From contig CADCHQ010000002.1 of the NCBI GenBank assembly GCA_902801325.1, positions 62,001 to 126,000 on the forward strand: DNA of 64,000 nucleotides. The letters are read 5' to 3'. This document shows, piece by piece, positions 9,454 to 17,503 of this stretch. Below the pieces are notes generated by a model that saw only the letters and a program-made list of their open reading frames with translations, was not told the origin of the DNA and ran no database searches. Origin of the DNA: an uncultured Bacteroidales bacterium (GTDB taxonomy: Bacteria; Bacteroidota; Bacteroidia; Bacteroidales; Bacteroidaceae). Each line of letters starts with the position of its first letter. Within the stretch, counting starts at the first letter, position 1. A program made the position numbers and the translations under genes.

Positions 9454-11828
9454 TTCGTGAAATTCAGGTTTTCCACATGGTTGCCAACGAACATAGGCAC
9501 ATAGTCGGAAGTTGCATGCCATCCGGGCTTTCCTGGCATGTTGTCATAAATGGTTCTTCCGTTTATCTTAAGTCCTTCGAATGTGACATTCTTCACCTTG
9601 TGGTCCACATCATAGCCATTAATAATGGAGATATTGGGTAGAGTGCCATAGTAACGGATATTGCGAAACAGTACATTTTCTACTCCTGCACCTGGTGCCG
9701 TGCAGTACTTCTGGTTCCATCCCACCTTCACCTGCGTGATGCAACCATCTTGTATTTGTTCGATGCGAATGTTATCGAACGTGACATTTTTCACATAATT
9801 ATTATCGCCACAGTTGATAGCGAGACATCCTTGATAGTCAATCTGGGATTCGGCATGACAAATGATATCGATATTTTCGTAGTATAGGTTGACGATGCTA
9901 TCGCCCACAGCAGGGTTACCATGCAGACCGATGAAGATGGGGTGTGCCACATCTGCCCAAAGTGTTGAGTTAGTCATACGAACATTGTGAACACTTCCAT
10001 TAAAACCCTTACGGGTAGCATATGCAGTGGTGCAGTCATCGCTATTGCGACAGAACACACGGTCGAAAAGGATGTTCTCACAGCCACCAAAGACATTTAA
10101 CCCATCACCCCAACTGGGATGTGAGATGCTGCGTACATCATGCAGAATCACGTTTTGTGACTCACCAATGGGACAGGTATTCAGTACAAGGCCATCGACA
10201 AGTATATTCTTTGAACGATAAACATGGCAACCTTCGTAGCCTTTAGCAGGACGTGCAATGCCACGACCCAAGATGCTCACGTTCTCAGCGTCATTAATGG
10301 CGAAAGTTCCCGTGAAGTACGAGCCGCCCTCAAGATAAATGGTGGTGTTTGACGGAACGCGCATACTATCCTGCCGATCGTAGAAGCCAGGAGCAAAGTA
10401 CTTAAACTCACGTCCCTGCGCTTTTGCTTCGCGCTCTGCATCTTCCCTTCCCACAGGCGGTTTCGAAGTAAAAACATGAAGATTGCTGGTAATGTCTCCG
10501 TCCAACTCCACACTCACATTCTCTGGTTGGAATAGCAGGAACTGCACAGTGGAGTCATTCTGTACATTGGCTATCGTACCACGATAGTCTGGGCGAATCT
10601 TTGCCGACTTGAACTTCTTGTTCTTGCTCACCACACGCACGAGCACATCGCCTGTGAAGTCGAAATATACATAGGAAATTTCACGAATGGCATGCTTGCC
10701 ACCACCAACCGGAGCATTTACCTTTGCCATATAGGTATCCACCTTTGTCCACTCCTTGCCTCCACGTAGCTGGACAAAGACATCGTAGTCATGCTTTAAG
10801 GGAGCACCATTAGGAGCTGGGTAAGTAAAGACCTGATGCAGACGTTTGACTTCTTGTACGCCAGGAGCTGTAAACTCGTCACTCTCAAGCCCACGGCGTA
10901 TTTCACCCTTCTTCTCAGCTTTCTTAGCCAGTTCTTTTATCTTCTTGGTATAAGGCATCTTCAAGTGTTTCCTGCCCACATAGTGGTTGTAGGCTAAATG
11001 GTAGATGTTGCGTATGCGCCCACGCGCCATGGCACCAGGTTCTGTCCAGTTGCAGTACAGCCCCGTACAGTCAGTCCATGTCTCAAAGGGGACATCATAA
11101 CCAAGATTGTATCGTGCCGTGTATTCTATGCCTTTCATCAGACGGTTGTCCAATGCTCCCCACAGGTCATCGCCTTGTTCCCATGCCATCTCACAGATTT
11201 CACACATGGCACCAAGTCCCAATTGGGCATGCGCTTGGTCGCGTCCTGTCTCCTGGCACTGTCCCGTCTCACTTACGTAATTAGGCAAGGAACCATTGTC
11301 ATTGGCATGAAGGTAGACGTCAAGAGCATGTTGATAGAGTTCCTTATCCTCCATGAAAATGGCTGCAGCCATCCTGCATCGATTCACAATATGTCCCCAA
11401 TTGCCGTTGGCATATGGACTATCGGCCTCGAACTTTTCCATGACAGGCAGCATCGCCCTCCGAAGCATAGCCTCCCATGCTTTAGTATCAATTTTTAATT
11501 TTTCACTTTTAATTTTTAATTTGAGTTCTATCATGGCTCGGCATAGCCAATAACCTTGAATAAGGCATAGCGGAGCATCGTGTCCTTCAAAGCGTTGCAA
11601 TGTCTCGGCATAGGCATTGATGATGTGTATCGCTTCATCATACTTACCTGCACGAGCAAAATCCCACGCAGTCTTCATGTCCCGTTCACTACCACCTTTC
11701 GTACGGGCATATTGACCGTCACGTGCCACTACCTCGTAAGGACCAGCCATCTTATATTCTGACTGTGCATTGATGAAGCCAAAAGGCATCAATATAAAAA
11801 GAAATGCTGTGATGAGTATCCTTTTCAT
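9450..11828 (-). CDS. Lyase-like domain fused to a right-handed beta-helix
   Basis: 792 residues with signal peptide (cleavage near INAQ, residue 22). About 50-300 match the alginate-lyase (PF05426-type) alpha-barrel, with SETGQCQETGRDQAHAQLG (near 185-200) and WEQGDDLW. After a beta-rich linker, about 490-790 is a right-handed beta-helix of the pectin-lyase-like fold (GH28/GH49-like repeats), with a conspicuous NSDDCTTAY and WGDGLNVFGG. The product probably cleaves a uronate-containing polysaccharide; exact family and substrate cannot be assigned by eye. Residues about 101-114 (ELKLKIKSEKLKID) are coded by a heptamer array in frame. It overlaps the GH97 start by 4 nt, so the two are translationally coupled. 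Confidence 0.75.
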   Translation of the reverse strand: MKRILITAFLFILMPFGFINAQSEYKMAGPYEVVARDGQYARTKGGSERDMKTAWDFARAGKYDEAIHIINAYAETLQRFEGHDAPLCLIQGYWLCRAMIELKLKIKSEKLKIDTKAWEAMLRRAMLPVMEKFEADSPYANGNWGHIVNRCRMAAAIFMEDKELYQHALDVYLHANDNGSLPNYVSETGQCQETGRDQAHAQLGLGAMCEICEMAWEQGDDLWGALDNRLMKGIEYTARYNLGYDVPFETWTDCTGLYCNWTEPGAMARGRIRNIYHLAYNHYVGRKHLKMPYTKKIKELAKKAEKKGEIRRGLESDEFTAPGVQEVKRLHQVFTYPAPNGAPLKHDYDVFVQLRGGKEWTKVDTYMAKVNAPVGGGKHAIREISYVYFDFTGDVLVRVVSKNKKFKSAKIRPDYRGTIANVQNDSTVQFLLFQPENVSVELDGDITSNLHVFTSKPPVGREDAEREAKAQGREFKYFAPGFYDRQDSMRVPSNTTIYLEGGSYFTGTFAINDAENVSILGRGIARPAKGYEGCHVYRSKNILVDGLVLNTCPIGESQNVILHDVRSISHPSWGDGLNVFGGCENILFDRVFCRNSDDCTTAYATRKGFNGSVHNVRMTNSTLWADVAHPIFIGLHGNPAVGDSIVNLYYENIDIICHAESQIDYQGCLAINCGDNNYVKNVTFDNIRIEQIQDGCITQVKVGWNQKYCTAPGAGVENVLFRNIRYYGTLPNISIINGYDVDHKVKNVTFEGLKINGRTIYDNMPGKPGWHATSDYVPMFVGNHVENLNFTK
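11489..11525. repeat. In-frame heptamer array inside the lyase gene
   Basis: AATTTTT-like 7-bp units (with a CACTTTT variant) inside the coding region of the lyase/beta-helix gene. On the coding strand they encode two 7-residue peptides, ELKLKIK and SEKLKID. Confidence 0.75.
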
Positions 11829-11891
11829 AAAAGTAGATTGCTAAATTCGACTTATTAGCTCGATTACAGGAATTATATCCGTATCGCGCAG

Positions 11892-13763
11892 TCACGGATT
11901 ATAGATCTTCTTGCCATTCGACACAACTATGCTGTGCCGGGAAGCCTTCTTCAGTTTACGTCCACTTAGGTCAAACAAGGCATTAGCCTCTGATTTGTTC
12001 TGAAAAGAACTTGCTGTAGGGCCTTCGATGCCAACGGGAACGCCCTTGTCCGTAGTAGCAATGAAGAATGCAAGACAACTTTGAATACCACGTGCATTCG
12101 TGTAAGTGACGCGATAGACGTAACTCCAGTCGGTATTAACCGTGATTTCACGCGTCGTCTCGCCTGTATTCCACTGCCATAGTCCCGTATCTTCTTCACC
12201 TTCTGGCAGTTGGGGAATCAGTCGCAATGTCTTTCCTTGGGGCAGGAGTGTGCTTTTGGTGGTGGAGTAAGTGTTGACAAGTGCACCGAGTTCGTTGTGG
12301 TTCGTAATCTTTCCATTCACTAGTCCACGCTTCTTTTCCTGAGCAAAGCTAGGGATGAAAGTAGTGTTGAGTGTAGTGCTGTACTCTATCTGTGGCGAAA
12401 GTTCAGTGGGAACTTGGTCGGCAGGACAAAGCTGAGGCTCGTAGGTATTCATCAGTACAGAGTAACCCAAATGGTCGTAACCGCCACTAGTAGAACCCTT
12501 TCCACCCTCGTCAATGCCCATCTCCTCATAAGCCTTCTCAGCAAATGGCATACTAATGCCCTTGACGCCTTCGTAAAGTCCAATGACTGTACCCCAGTAA
12601 GGACGCATCTGAGCACCAAGAGCAGGTCCAGTCATCAGCCATGCACGGGAATCAGAATAGTAATATCCATTGGAACCATAGTGATAATTTGTCCAAGGCA
12701 ATCCCTCTACACTCTGCGTCTGTGCTGCCACATACTCGATTCCAGCAGCCAAACGGTGATTCATATAGGCAAAGAGGTCATCACCTTGATTATAGGCAAC
12801 CTTGGCAATATCGACAGCCAAACCCAGAGCCAGCGACGAATGCCCAGTGTCACGTCCACTCTCATTCATCTGTCCCAACTGACCATAGGCACCTGTCTCC
12901 AGTTCGCTCTCTACAGCTGTTACAATAAGGTTTCCCCAGAACTCCGTCAAGCCATTGTTGTGAATAGCTTTCACAGTGTTTCCTTCAGCATCTGTTGCAT
13001 CATGCAACGTGGGTGGATCGGTATAGTTGCCCACTTGATCGTATTTAATAAAGGAAATACCTTCGTTGTATATCTGCACATTGTCACATAAAATACCTAT
13101 CGACATTACACACAGGACGTTGCACAGTCCCCAGTTTGACCAATAATGGCCAGGAGCCTGCCACCACTTGCCGCTATTCTCCCACGTTCCGTTTCTGCCA
13201 CGCAAGAAACCGATGGCTTTGGGATACCACAATGTGAGCATCCACTGTCTGAACTGCTCAAACTCTTCTGGTTTCCACCCTTCGTAGTCACGCATAAGTT
13301 CAGCCGCCTGTGCAAATTGATAACCATAAAGGCCAGCTGCAAGACACTGATCGCTAGTGCCACTGATAGCTGTCGTCTTATTGCACCACGCCATGAGGAT
13401 GCGTACAGCTGCCTTCGCATTGGCAACCGTGCCACCAATCTTCCAACGCAACGCGTTCTGATAAGCCATCGTTGCGCCACGAGCCGCATTAATGTAATTT
13501 TCTCCAGAGCCACCACGGACAATGGTCTCAACGGGATAGGTTTGCACACTGCTTTGGGCATATTCGGCCGCCTTCAGTTTGGTCCAAGCTTTCATAATGG
13601 TCGTATTCTTGGCGGCAATCTGTGCCTTCACTCTATCGAAATCAGCCTGAGTGTGCAGTCCTCCAGGATGGATAAAGCCTCGGTCGGACGTAGTAACTGG
13701 AGTTTGTGCGACTGCTGTCAGACTAATGAACAACAGCGCGAAGGTGAGAAGTCTTGTTTTCAT
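11892..13763 (-). CDS. Alginate-lyase-like secreted protein with C-terminal tail
   Basis: 623 residues with signal peptide (cleavage near AVAQ, residue 20). The PF05426-type (alpha/alpha) barrel covers about 35-420 and includes WWQAPGHYWSNWG and the signature QMNESGRDTGHSSLALG (near 297-312) followed by YNQGDDLF. A beta-sandwich-like region (about 440-570) follows. The end reads LFDLSGRKLKKASRHSIVVSNGKKIYNP-like, the tail shared by many secreted Prevotella proteins and by the GH43 at 36.7 kb. Expected to be a polysaccharide lyase or related uronate-active enzyme; beta-elimination would generate the unsaturated ends used by the GH88 downstream. It lies 27 bp after the SDR gene and 63 bp before the fusion lyase gene. 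Confidence 0.8.
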   Translation of the reverse strand: MKTRLLTFALLFISLTAVAQTPVTTSDRGFIHPGGLHTQADFDRVKAQIAAKNTTIMKAWTKLKAAEYAQSSVQTYPVETIVRGGSGENYINAARGATMAYQNALRWKIGGTVANAKAAVRILMAWCNKTTAISGTSDQCLAAGLYGYQFAQAAELMRDYEGWKPEEFEQFRQWMLTLWYPKAIGFLRGRNGTWENSGKWWQAPGHYWSNWGLCNVLCVMSIGILCDNVQIYNEGISFIKYDQVGNYTDPPTLHDATDAEGNTVKAIHNNGLTEFWGNLIVTAVESELETGAYGQLGQMNESGRDTGHSSLALGLAVDIAKVAYNQGDDLFAYMNHRLAAGIEYVAAQTQSVEGLPWTNYHYGSNGYYYSDSRAWLMTGPALGAQMRPYWGTVIGLYEGVKGISMPFAEKAYEEMGIDEGGKGSTSGGYDHLGYSVLMNTYEPQLCPADQVPTELSPQIEYSTTLNTTFIPSFAQEKKRGLVNGKITNHNELGALVNTYSTTKSTLLPQGKTLRLIPQLPEGEEDTGLWQWNTGETTREITVNTDWSYVYRVTYTNARGIQSCLAFFIATTDKGVPVGIEGPTASSFQNKSEANALFDLSGRKLKKASRHSIVVSNGKKIYNP

Positions 13764-13790
13764 TGGTTAGTAGTTTATGTTTTATCAATT

Positions 13791-14825
13791 TTAAAGCCAG
13801 CCTTCTTGCTTATACCACTGAACGGAACGGCGTACACCTTCGTCGAGGAGCACTTGAGGCTCATAGCCAAGGTCACGACGAGCAGGTTCTATGTCGCACT
13901 GCCAGTTACGCTGACTCAGGATGTGATACTTATCGAGATTGAGCGTGGTAAGTTTTCCGAGCCATCCATTTACCGTACCACTTATGGCACAGACGAGACG
14001 AAGGAACCACAGAGGAGCTTTAATGTGAAGCACCCACGGATTACCTAGTTCCTTTTGCAGAAGGTCGCTGAAGGCACGGCTGTTATAGACCTGCCCATCA
14101 CTGAGGAAATAGGCGTGACTGACAGCAGCCTCAGCCTTCATAGCCTTATAGACAGCCTGCACTACATCGGACACATAGACAAAGGTGATATCCTGTGGTT
14201 TGTAGCCCACGGCAAAATCGACATGCTGCTTGATGCTCTTTGCCATGATATAGTAATCACGCTCACGAGGACCATAAACTCCCGTTGGTCGAAGGATGAC
14301 ATAAGGGAAGTCCTTCACTGTTGCCAGGAATTGCTCGGCCTGCCACTTGCTTTCGCCATAGGCTGTATTGGGACGCGGGATGTCGGTCTCACGGATCGGT
14401 TCATAGGGATAAGGTTCTTCGCGAATGGCACCAAAGATGCTGAGCGAGGATACAAAGACGAAACGACTAGGAACCATTCCCTCGGCAATAAGTGCACGGA
14501 CCAGATTTTTCGTGCCTTCAGTATTTGTCTTAAAGAAACCTTCGCGCTTGAGACTCTTAGTAGCACCTGCGGCATGAACTACATAGTCCCAGCCTCTGCC
14601 CCCCATCTCTTGCTTGTAAGCACGAAGTTGCTTACATAACGTATCATAATTCCCCAAATCGAGTTCTGCAAACTTTAACCGTTCGTCCTTCAGATACTGA
14701 CTACTGCTGGTTCGACGCATGCCTGCCCATACTTCCATACCGCGCTCAAGTCCTTCGCTACAGATGAAACTGCCGATAAAGCCAGATGCGCCAGTGACCA
14801 AGATGCTTTTTACATCATTATCCAT
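13791..14825 (-). CDS. NAD(P)-dependent sugar epimerase/dehydratase (extended SDR)
   Basis: 344 residues, cytoplasmic. Rossmann motif TGASGFIG (11-18), an adjacent VVHAAGATK segment and the catalytic YGESK (near 155-159) with preceding SSLSIFG place it in the extended short-chain dehydrogenase family. The substrate is probably a nucleotide sugar or related alcohol, not further defined. It is the first gene of the leftward run and divergent from rnr; a TAATTTTG box on its strand lies about 20 nt upstream of the ATG. Only 27 bp separate it from the lyase gene, so it may share the transcript, but its role in glycan breakdown is unproved. Confidence 0.85.
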   Translation of the reverse strand: MDNDVKSILVTGASGFIGSFICSEGLERGMEVWAGMRRTSSSQYLKDERLKFAELDLGNYDTLCKQLRAYKQEMGGRGWDYVVHAAGATKSLKREGFFKTNTEGTKNLVRALIAEGMVPSRFVFVSSLSIFGAIREEPYPYEPIRETDIPRPNTAYGESKWQAEQFLATVKDFPYVILRPTGVYGPRERDYYIMAKSIKQHVDFAVGYKPQDITFVYVSDVVQAVYKAMKAEAAVSHAYFLSDGQVYNSRAFSDLLQKELGNPWVLHIKAPLWFLRLVCAISGTVNGWLGKLTTLNLDKYHILSQRNWQCDIEPARRDLGYEPQVLLDEGVRRSVQWYKQEGWL

Positions 14826-14844
14826 AATTCGTAAATATTTTGTG

Positions 14845-14852
14845 CAAAATTA
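14845..14852 (-). promoter_or_regulatory. Candidate -7 box (TAATTTTG) for the epimerase run
   Basis: On the minus strand TAATTTTG fits the Bacteroidota -7 consensus TAnnTTTG, 19 nt upstream of the ATG at 14825. No clear TTG lies 19-21 nt further up. Confidence 0.4.
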
Positions 14853-14874
14853 AGAAAATGTTCTTAATAATCAT

Positions 14875-14882
14875 TATATTTG
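14875..14882 (+). promoter_or_regulatory. Candidate -7 box (TATATTTG) for rnr
   Basis: TATATTTG matches TAnnTTTG and lies 21 nt before the rnr ATG, giving a short leader. The -33 element is not obvious. Confidence 0.5.
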
Positions 14883-14903
14883 CATGACTAAATACTGACA
14901 ATT

Positions 14904-17126
14904 ATGGCAAAGGGTAAAGGAAAAGGCGCTAAGCGCGTCACCAGAAAACAGATGGTGGCAATGCTGGAACAGCTGTTCGAGCGGAATGCCCAAGAAAGTC
15001 TTCCTCTGAAAGAAATCTTCCGTACGCTAAACTTAAACACACATCCCGCAAAGATGTTGTGTATGGACGTATTGGATGCCATGCTCATGGATGACTTTAT
15101 TACCGAAAAACCTCGCTACACGTATGCCTTGAAGCAGCAGAGTCAGACACTGGAGGGCATATTCAACCGCAAGGCGAACGGTAAGAATACTTTCGTGCCT
15201 GACGGAGGAGGCCAGCCCCTGCTAGTGGCAGAACGCAACTCGCAGCACGCAATGGACGGCGACCGCGTGAGAGTGACAATGATGGCTCGCAGACGCAACC
15301 ATGTGCGTGAAGGTATGGTGACAGAAATTCTCCAACGTGCCGACCGCCAGTTCGTAGGACGATTGCAAGTACACAGCGACTTGGCCTATCTCCTTACTGA
15401 AGACCGCACGCTAGCCAACGACATCCTTATCCCACGCAAACAACTGCACGGAGCGAAGGATGGCGATAAAGTCATTGTGAAGATTACAGAATGGCCTATG
15501 TTTGCCAAGAACCCCATCGGACGCGTAGTTGAGGTGCTGGGAGCATCAGGTGAAAATGAAACAGAGATGCATGCCATCCTGGCAGAGTTCGGCCTACCAT
15601 ATAGTTATCCACAGCAAGTGGAGGAAGCCGCCAATCGCATCTCGGACGAGATACCTGAGGAAGAAATACGTCGACGTGAAGATATGCGTGATGTAATGAC
15701 CTTCACCATTGACCCACGCGATGCGAAAGACTTCGACGATGCCTTAAGCATCAGGAAAGTAAGTACTCGCATGTGGGAGGTGGGCGTACACATTGCCGAC
15801 GTGTCGTACTATGTCACAGAGGGCAGTATCATCGATAAAGAAGCACAAAAGCGAGGTACAAGTGTGTATCTGGTGGACCGTACAGTGCCTATGCTACCCG
15901 AGAAATTGTGTAACAACGTTTGCTCCTTGCGCCCTGACGAAGACAAACTGACGTATAGCGTTGTCTTCCTTATGGACGAAGAGGCGAAAGTACACGATTG
16001 GCACTTGGCAAAGACTGTGACAAGAAGCAATCGAAGATTCATTTATGAAGAAGTGCAACAAGTGTTGGAGGCACACGGCGAGGCAAGTCCCGAGGACTAC
16101 CAAAACCCTGGTGATCACGTAGATCCAGAGCGACCTGAATATGAACCAGCAGAGCACTTTGCACAGGAACTCATTACCTTGAACCGCATGGCAAAGAAAC
16201 TTCGCCAGCGTCGCTTCCAAGAAGGAGCAGTTGACTTCGATCGTCAAGAAACGCGCTTTGACATTGACGAGAAGGGGAAACCTTTAGGCGTCTATTTCAA
16301 GGTTGCAAAGGATGCCAATAAACTGGTGGAAGAGTTTATGCTATTGGCCAACCGAACAGTTGCCGAAAGCATTGGCAAGGTGGGGAAGAACAAGACGCCG
16401 AAGGTATTTGTTTATCGTATTCACGAGCAACCCGACCAAAACAAACTGATGAACTTGTCGGAGTTCGTGACAAAGTTCGGTTTAAGACTCAAACCCACAG
16501 GTTCGAACGCAGAAGTAAGCCAAAGCATCAACAGAATGTTACACGATGCAAAGGACACGAAGGCTCGCAATCTGGTGGAAATGGTAACTTTGAAAGCCAT
16601 GATGAAGGCCAAATACAGTACAGAAAACATTGGACACTACGGATTGGCATTCGACTATTACACCCACTTCACAAGTCCCATTCGCCGTTATCCCGACCTT
16701 ATGGTACACCGACTGCTTTTCCGATATGCAGAGGGGGGCAGAAGCGTGATGCGACGCACTTACGAAGACCTGTGTGAACATGCGAGCCAGATGGAACAGA
16801 CAGCAGCATTGGCCGAACGGGCAAGCATCAAGTACAAGGAAGTGGAGTTCATGCAGGACCGCATCGGGCAGGAGTTCAATGGTGTCATCTCTGGTGTCAC
16901 AGAATATGGACTGTATGTGGAAATCACCGAGAACAAGTGCGAAGGTTTGGTGCCCATTCGTGACTTGGACGATGACATCTATGAGTTCGACGAGAAGCAA
17001 TATTGCTTGTGGGGACGCCGTCACCACCACCGCTATTCGTTGGGCGATGAAGTACGCATCAAGATAGCCTCTGCTAATCTCGACCGCAAGCAACTAAACT
17101 TCACGATTGCGCGAGAGCAGAACTAA
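14904..17126 (+). CDS. rnr: Ribonuclease R
   Basis: 740 residues; the E. coli enzyme has 813. This 3'-5' exoribonuclease degrades structured RNA. Order: N-terminal winged helix (about 10-70), two cold-shock OB folds (about 75-235), the RNB catalytic domain with its metal-binding cluster DPRDAKDFDDA (270-280), and a C-terminal S1 domain (about 645-738). The long basic tail of the E. coli enzyme is absent; the protein ends NFTIAREQN. The last nine codons and the stop form the start of a 76-bp unit that is tandemly repeated downstream, so partial gene-end copies follow the real end. Confidence 0.96.
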   Translation: MAKGKGKGAKRVTRKQMVAMLEQLFERNAQESLPLKEIFRTLNLNTHPAKMLCMDVLDAMLMDDFITEKPRYTYALKQQSQTLEGIFNRKANGKNTFVPDGGGQPLLVAERNSQHAMDGDRVRVTMMARRRNHVREGMVTEILQRADRQFVGRLQVHSDLAYLLTEDRTLANDILIPRKQLHGAKDGDKVIVKITEWPMFAKNPIGRVVEVLGASGENETEMHAILAEFGLPYSYPQQVEEAANRISDEIPEEEIRRREDMRDVMTFTIDPRDAKDFDDALSIRKVSTRMWEVGVHIADVSYYVTEGSIIDKEAQKRGTSVYLVDRTVPMLPEKLCNNVCSLRPDEDKLTYSVVFLMDEEAKVHDWHLAKTVTRSNRRFIYEEVQQVLEAHGEASPEDYQNPGDHVDPERPEYEPAEHFAQELITLNRMAKKLRQRRFQEGAVDFDRQETRFDIDEKGKPLGVYFKVAKDANKLVEEFMLLANRTVAESIGKVGKNKTPKVFVYRIHEQPDQNKLMNLSEFVTKFGLRLKPTGSNAEVSQSINRMLHDAKDTKARNLVEMVTLKAMMKAKYSTENIGHYGLAFDYYTHFTSPIRRYPDLMVHRLLFRYAEGGRSVMRRTYEDLCEHASQMEQTAALAERASIKYKEVEFMQDRIGQEFNGVISGVTEYGLYVEITENKCEGLVPIRDLDDDIYEFDEKQYCLWGRRHHHRYSLGDEVRIKIASANLDRKQLNFTIAREQN

Positions 17127-17314
17127 ACCTGTTTAAGTTATGCCGAGCATGAGTGAAGTCGACCGATAGGTCAACTTCACGATTGCGCGAGAGCAGAACT
17201 AAGATTGCTTAAGTTATGCCGAGTATGAGTGAAGTCAACCGACAGGTTAACTTCACGATTGCGCGAGAGCAGAACTAAACCTGTTTAAGTTATGCCGAGC
17301 ATGAGTGAAGTCGA
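17097..17314. repeat. 76-bp tandem repeat, three copies, spanning the rnr stop
   Basis: Units begin at 17097, 17173 and 17249, exactly 76 bp apart. Each starts with the last codons and stop of rnr. The first two unit junctions form hairpins at 17153-17180 and 17229-17256, with 7-bp arms GTGAAGT/ACTTCAC and an inner 4-bp helix that is GACC/GGTC in one and AACC/GGTT in the other. The third copy loses the hairpin. Confidence 0.92.
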
Positions 17315-17368
17315 AAGACATTTCAATCTTGCGTTAGTTAAGTAAGTAAGACCTTAGTAACAATAAAG

Positions 17369-17400
17369 TGAGGGCCGATGCGAATTTGCATTGGCCCTCA
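17369..17400. terminator. Bidirectional terminator between rnr and the PI-PLC gene
   Basis: Arms TGAGGGCC and GGCCCTCA, extended by TGC/GCA around loop GAATTT. It lies between two convergent genes. T-richness is stronger on the minus-strand side. Confidence 0.75.
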
Positions 17401-17426
17401 TACGATTATGGGTTTCCTTAAATGAA

Positions 17427-17500
17427 CCTTAGGTCTTCGACATTTGCACCTAAGGTCTTCTGGAATAAGGCCTAAGGTCTTCGGCGATTGTGCCTATGCC
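17427..17500. repeat. 22-bp periodic array after the PI-PLC stop
   Basis: CCTWAGGTCTTC-type motifs start at 17427, 17449 and 17471, with a degraded CCTATG at 17493: exactly 22 bp apart. The intervening 10 bp vary. The rest of the 377-bp gap after rnr holds the 76-bp repeats and the hairpin; no small gene is seen. Confidence 0.8.
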
Positions 17501-17503
17501 CGT

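Noticed and set aside
13146..14048. A 300-codon + frame across the lyase and epimerase genes
   Set aside because: It crosses two well-supported minus-strand genes and their gap, with no recognisable domain.
4722..14825. Complete polysaccharide utilisation locus
   Set aside because: No SusC/SusD pair or hybrid two-component/ECF regulator is present, so only a degradative run is claimed.
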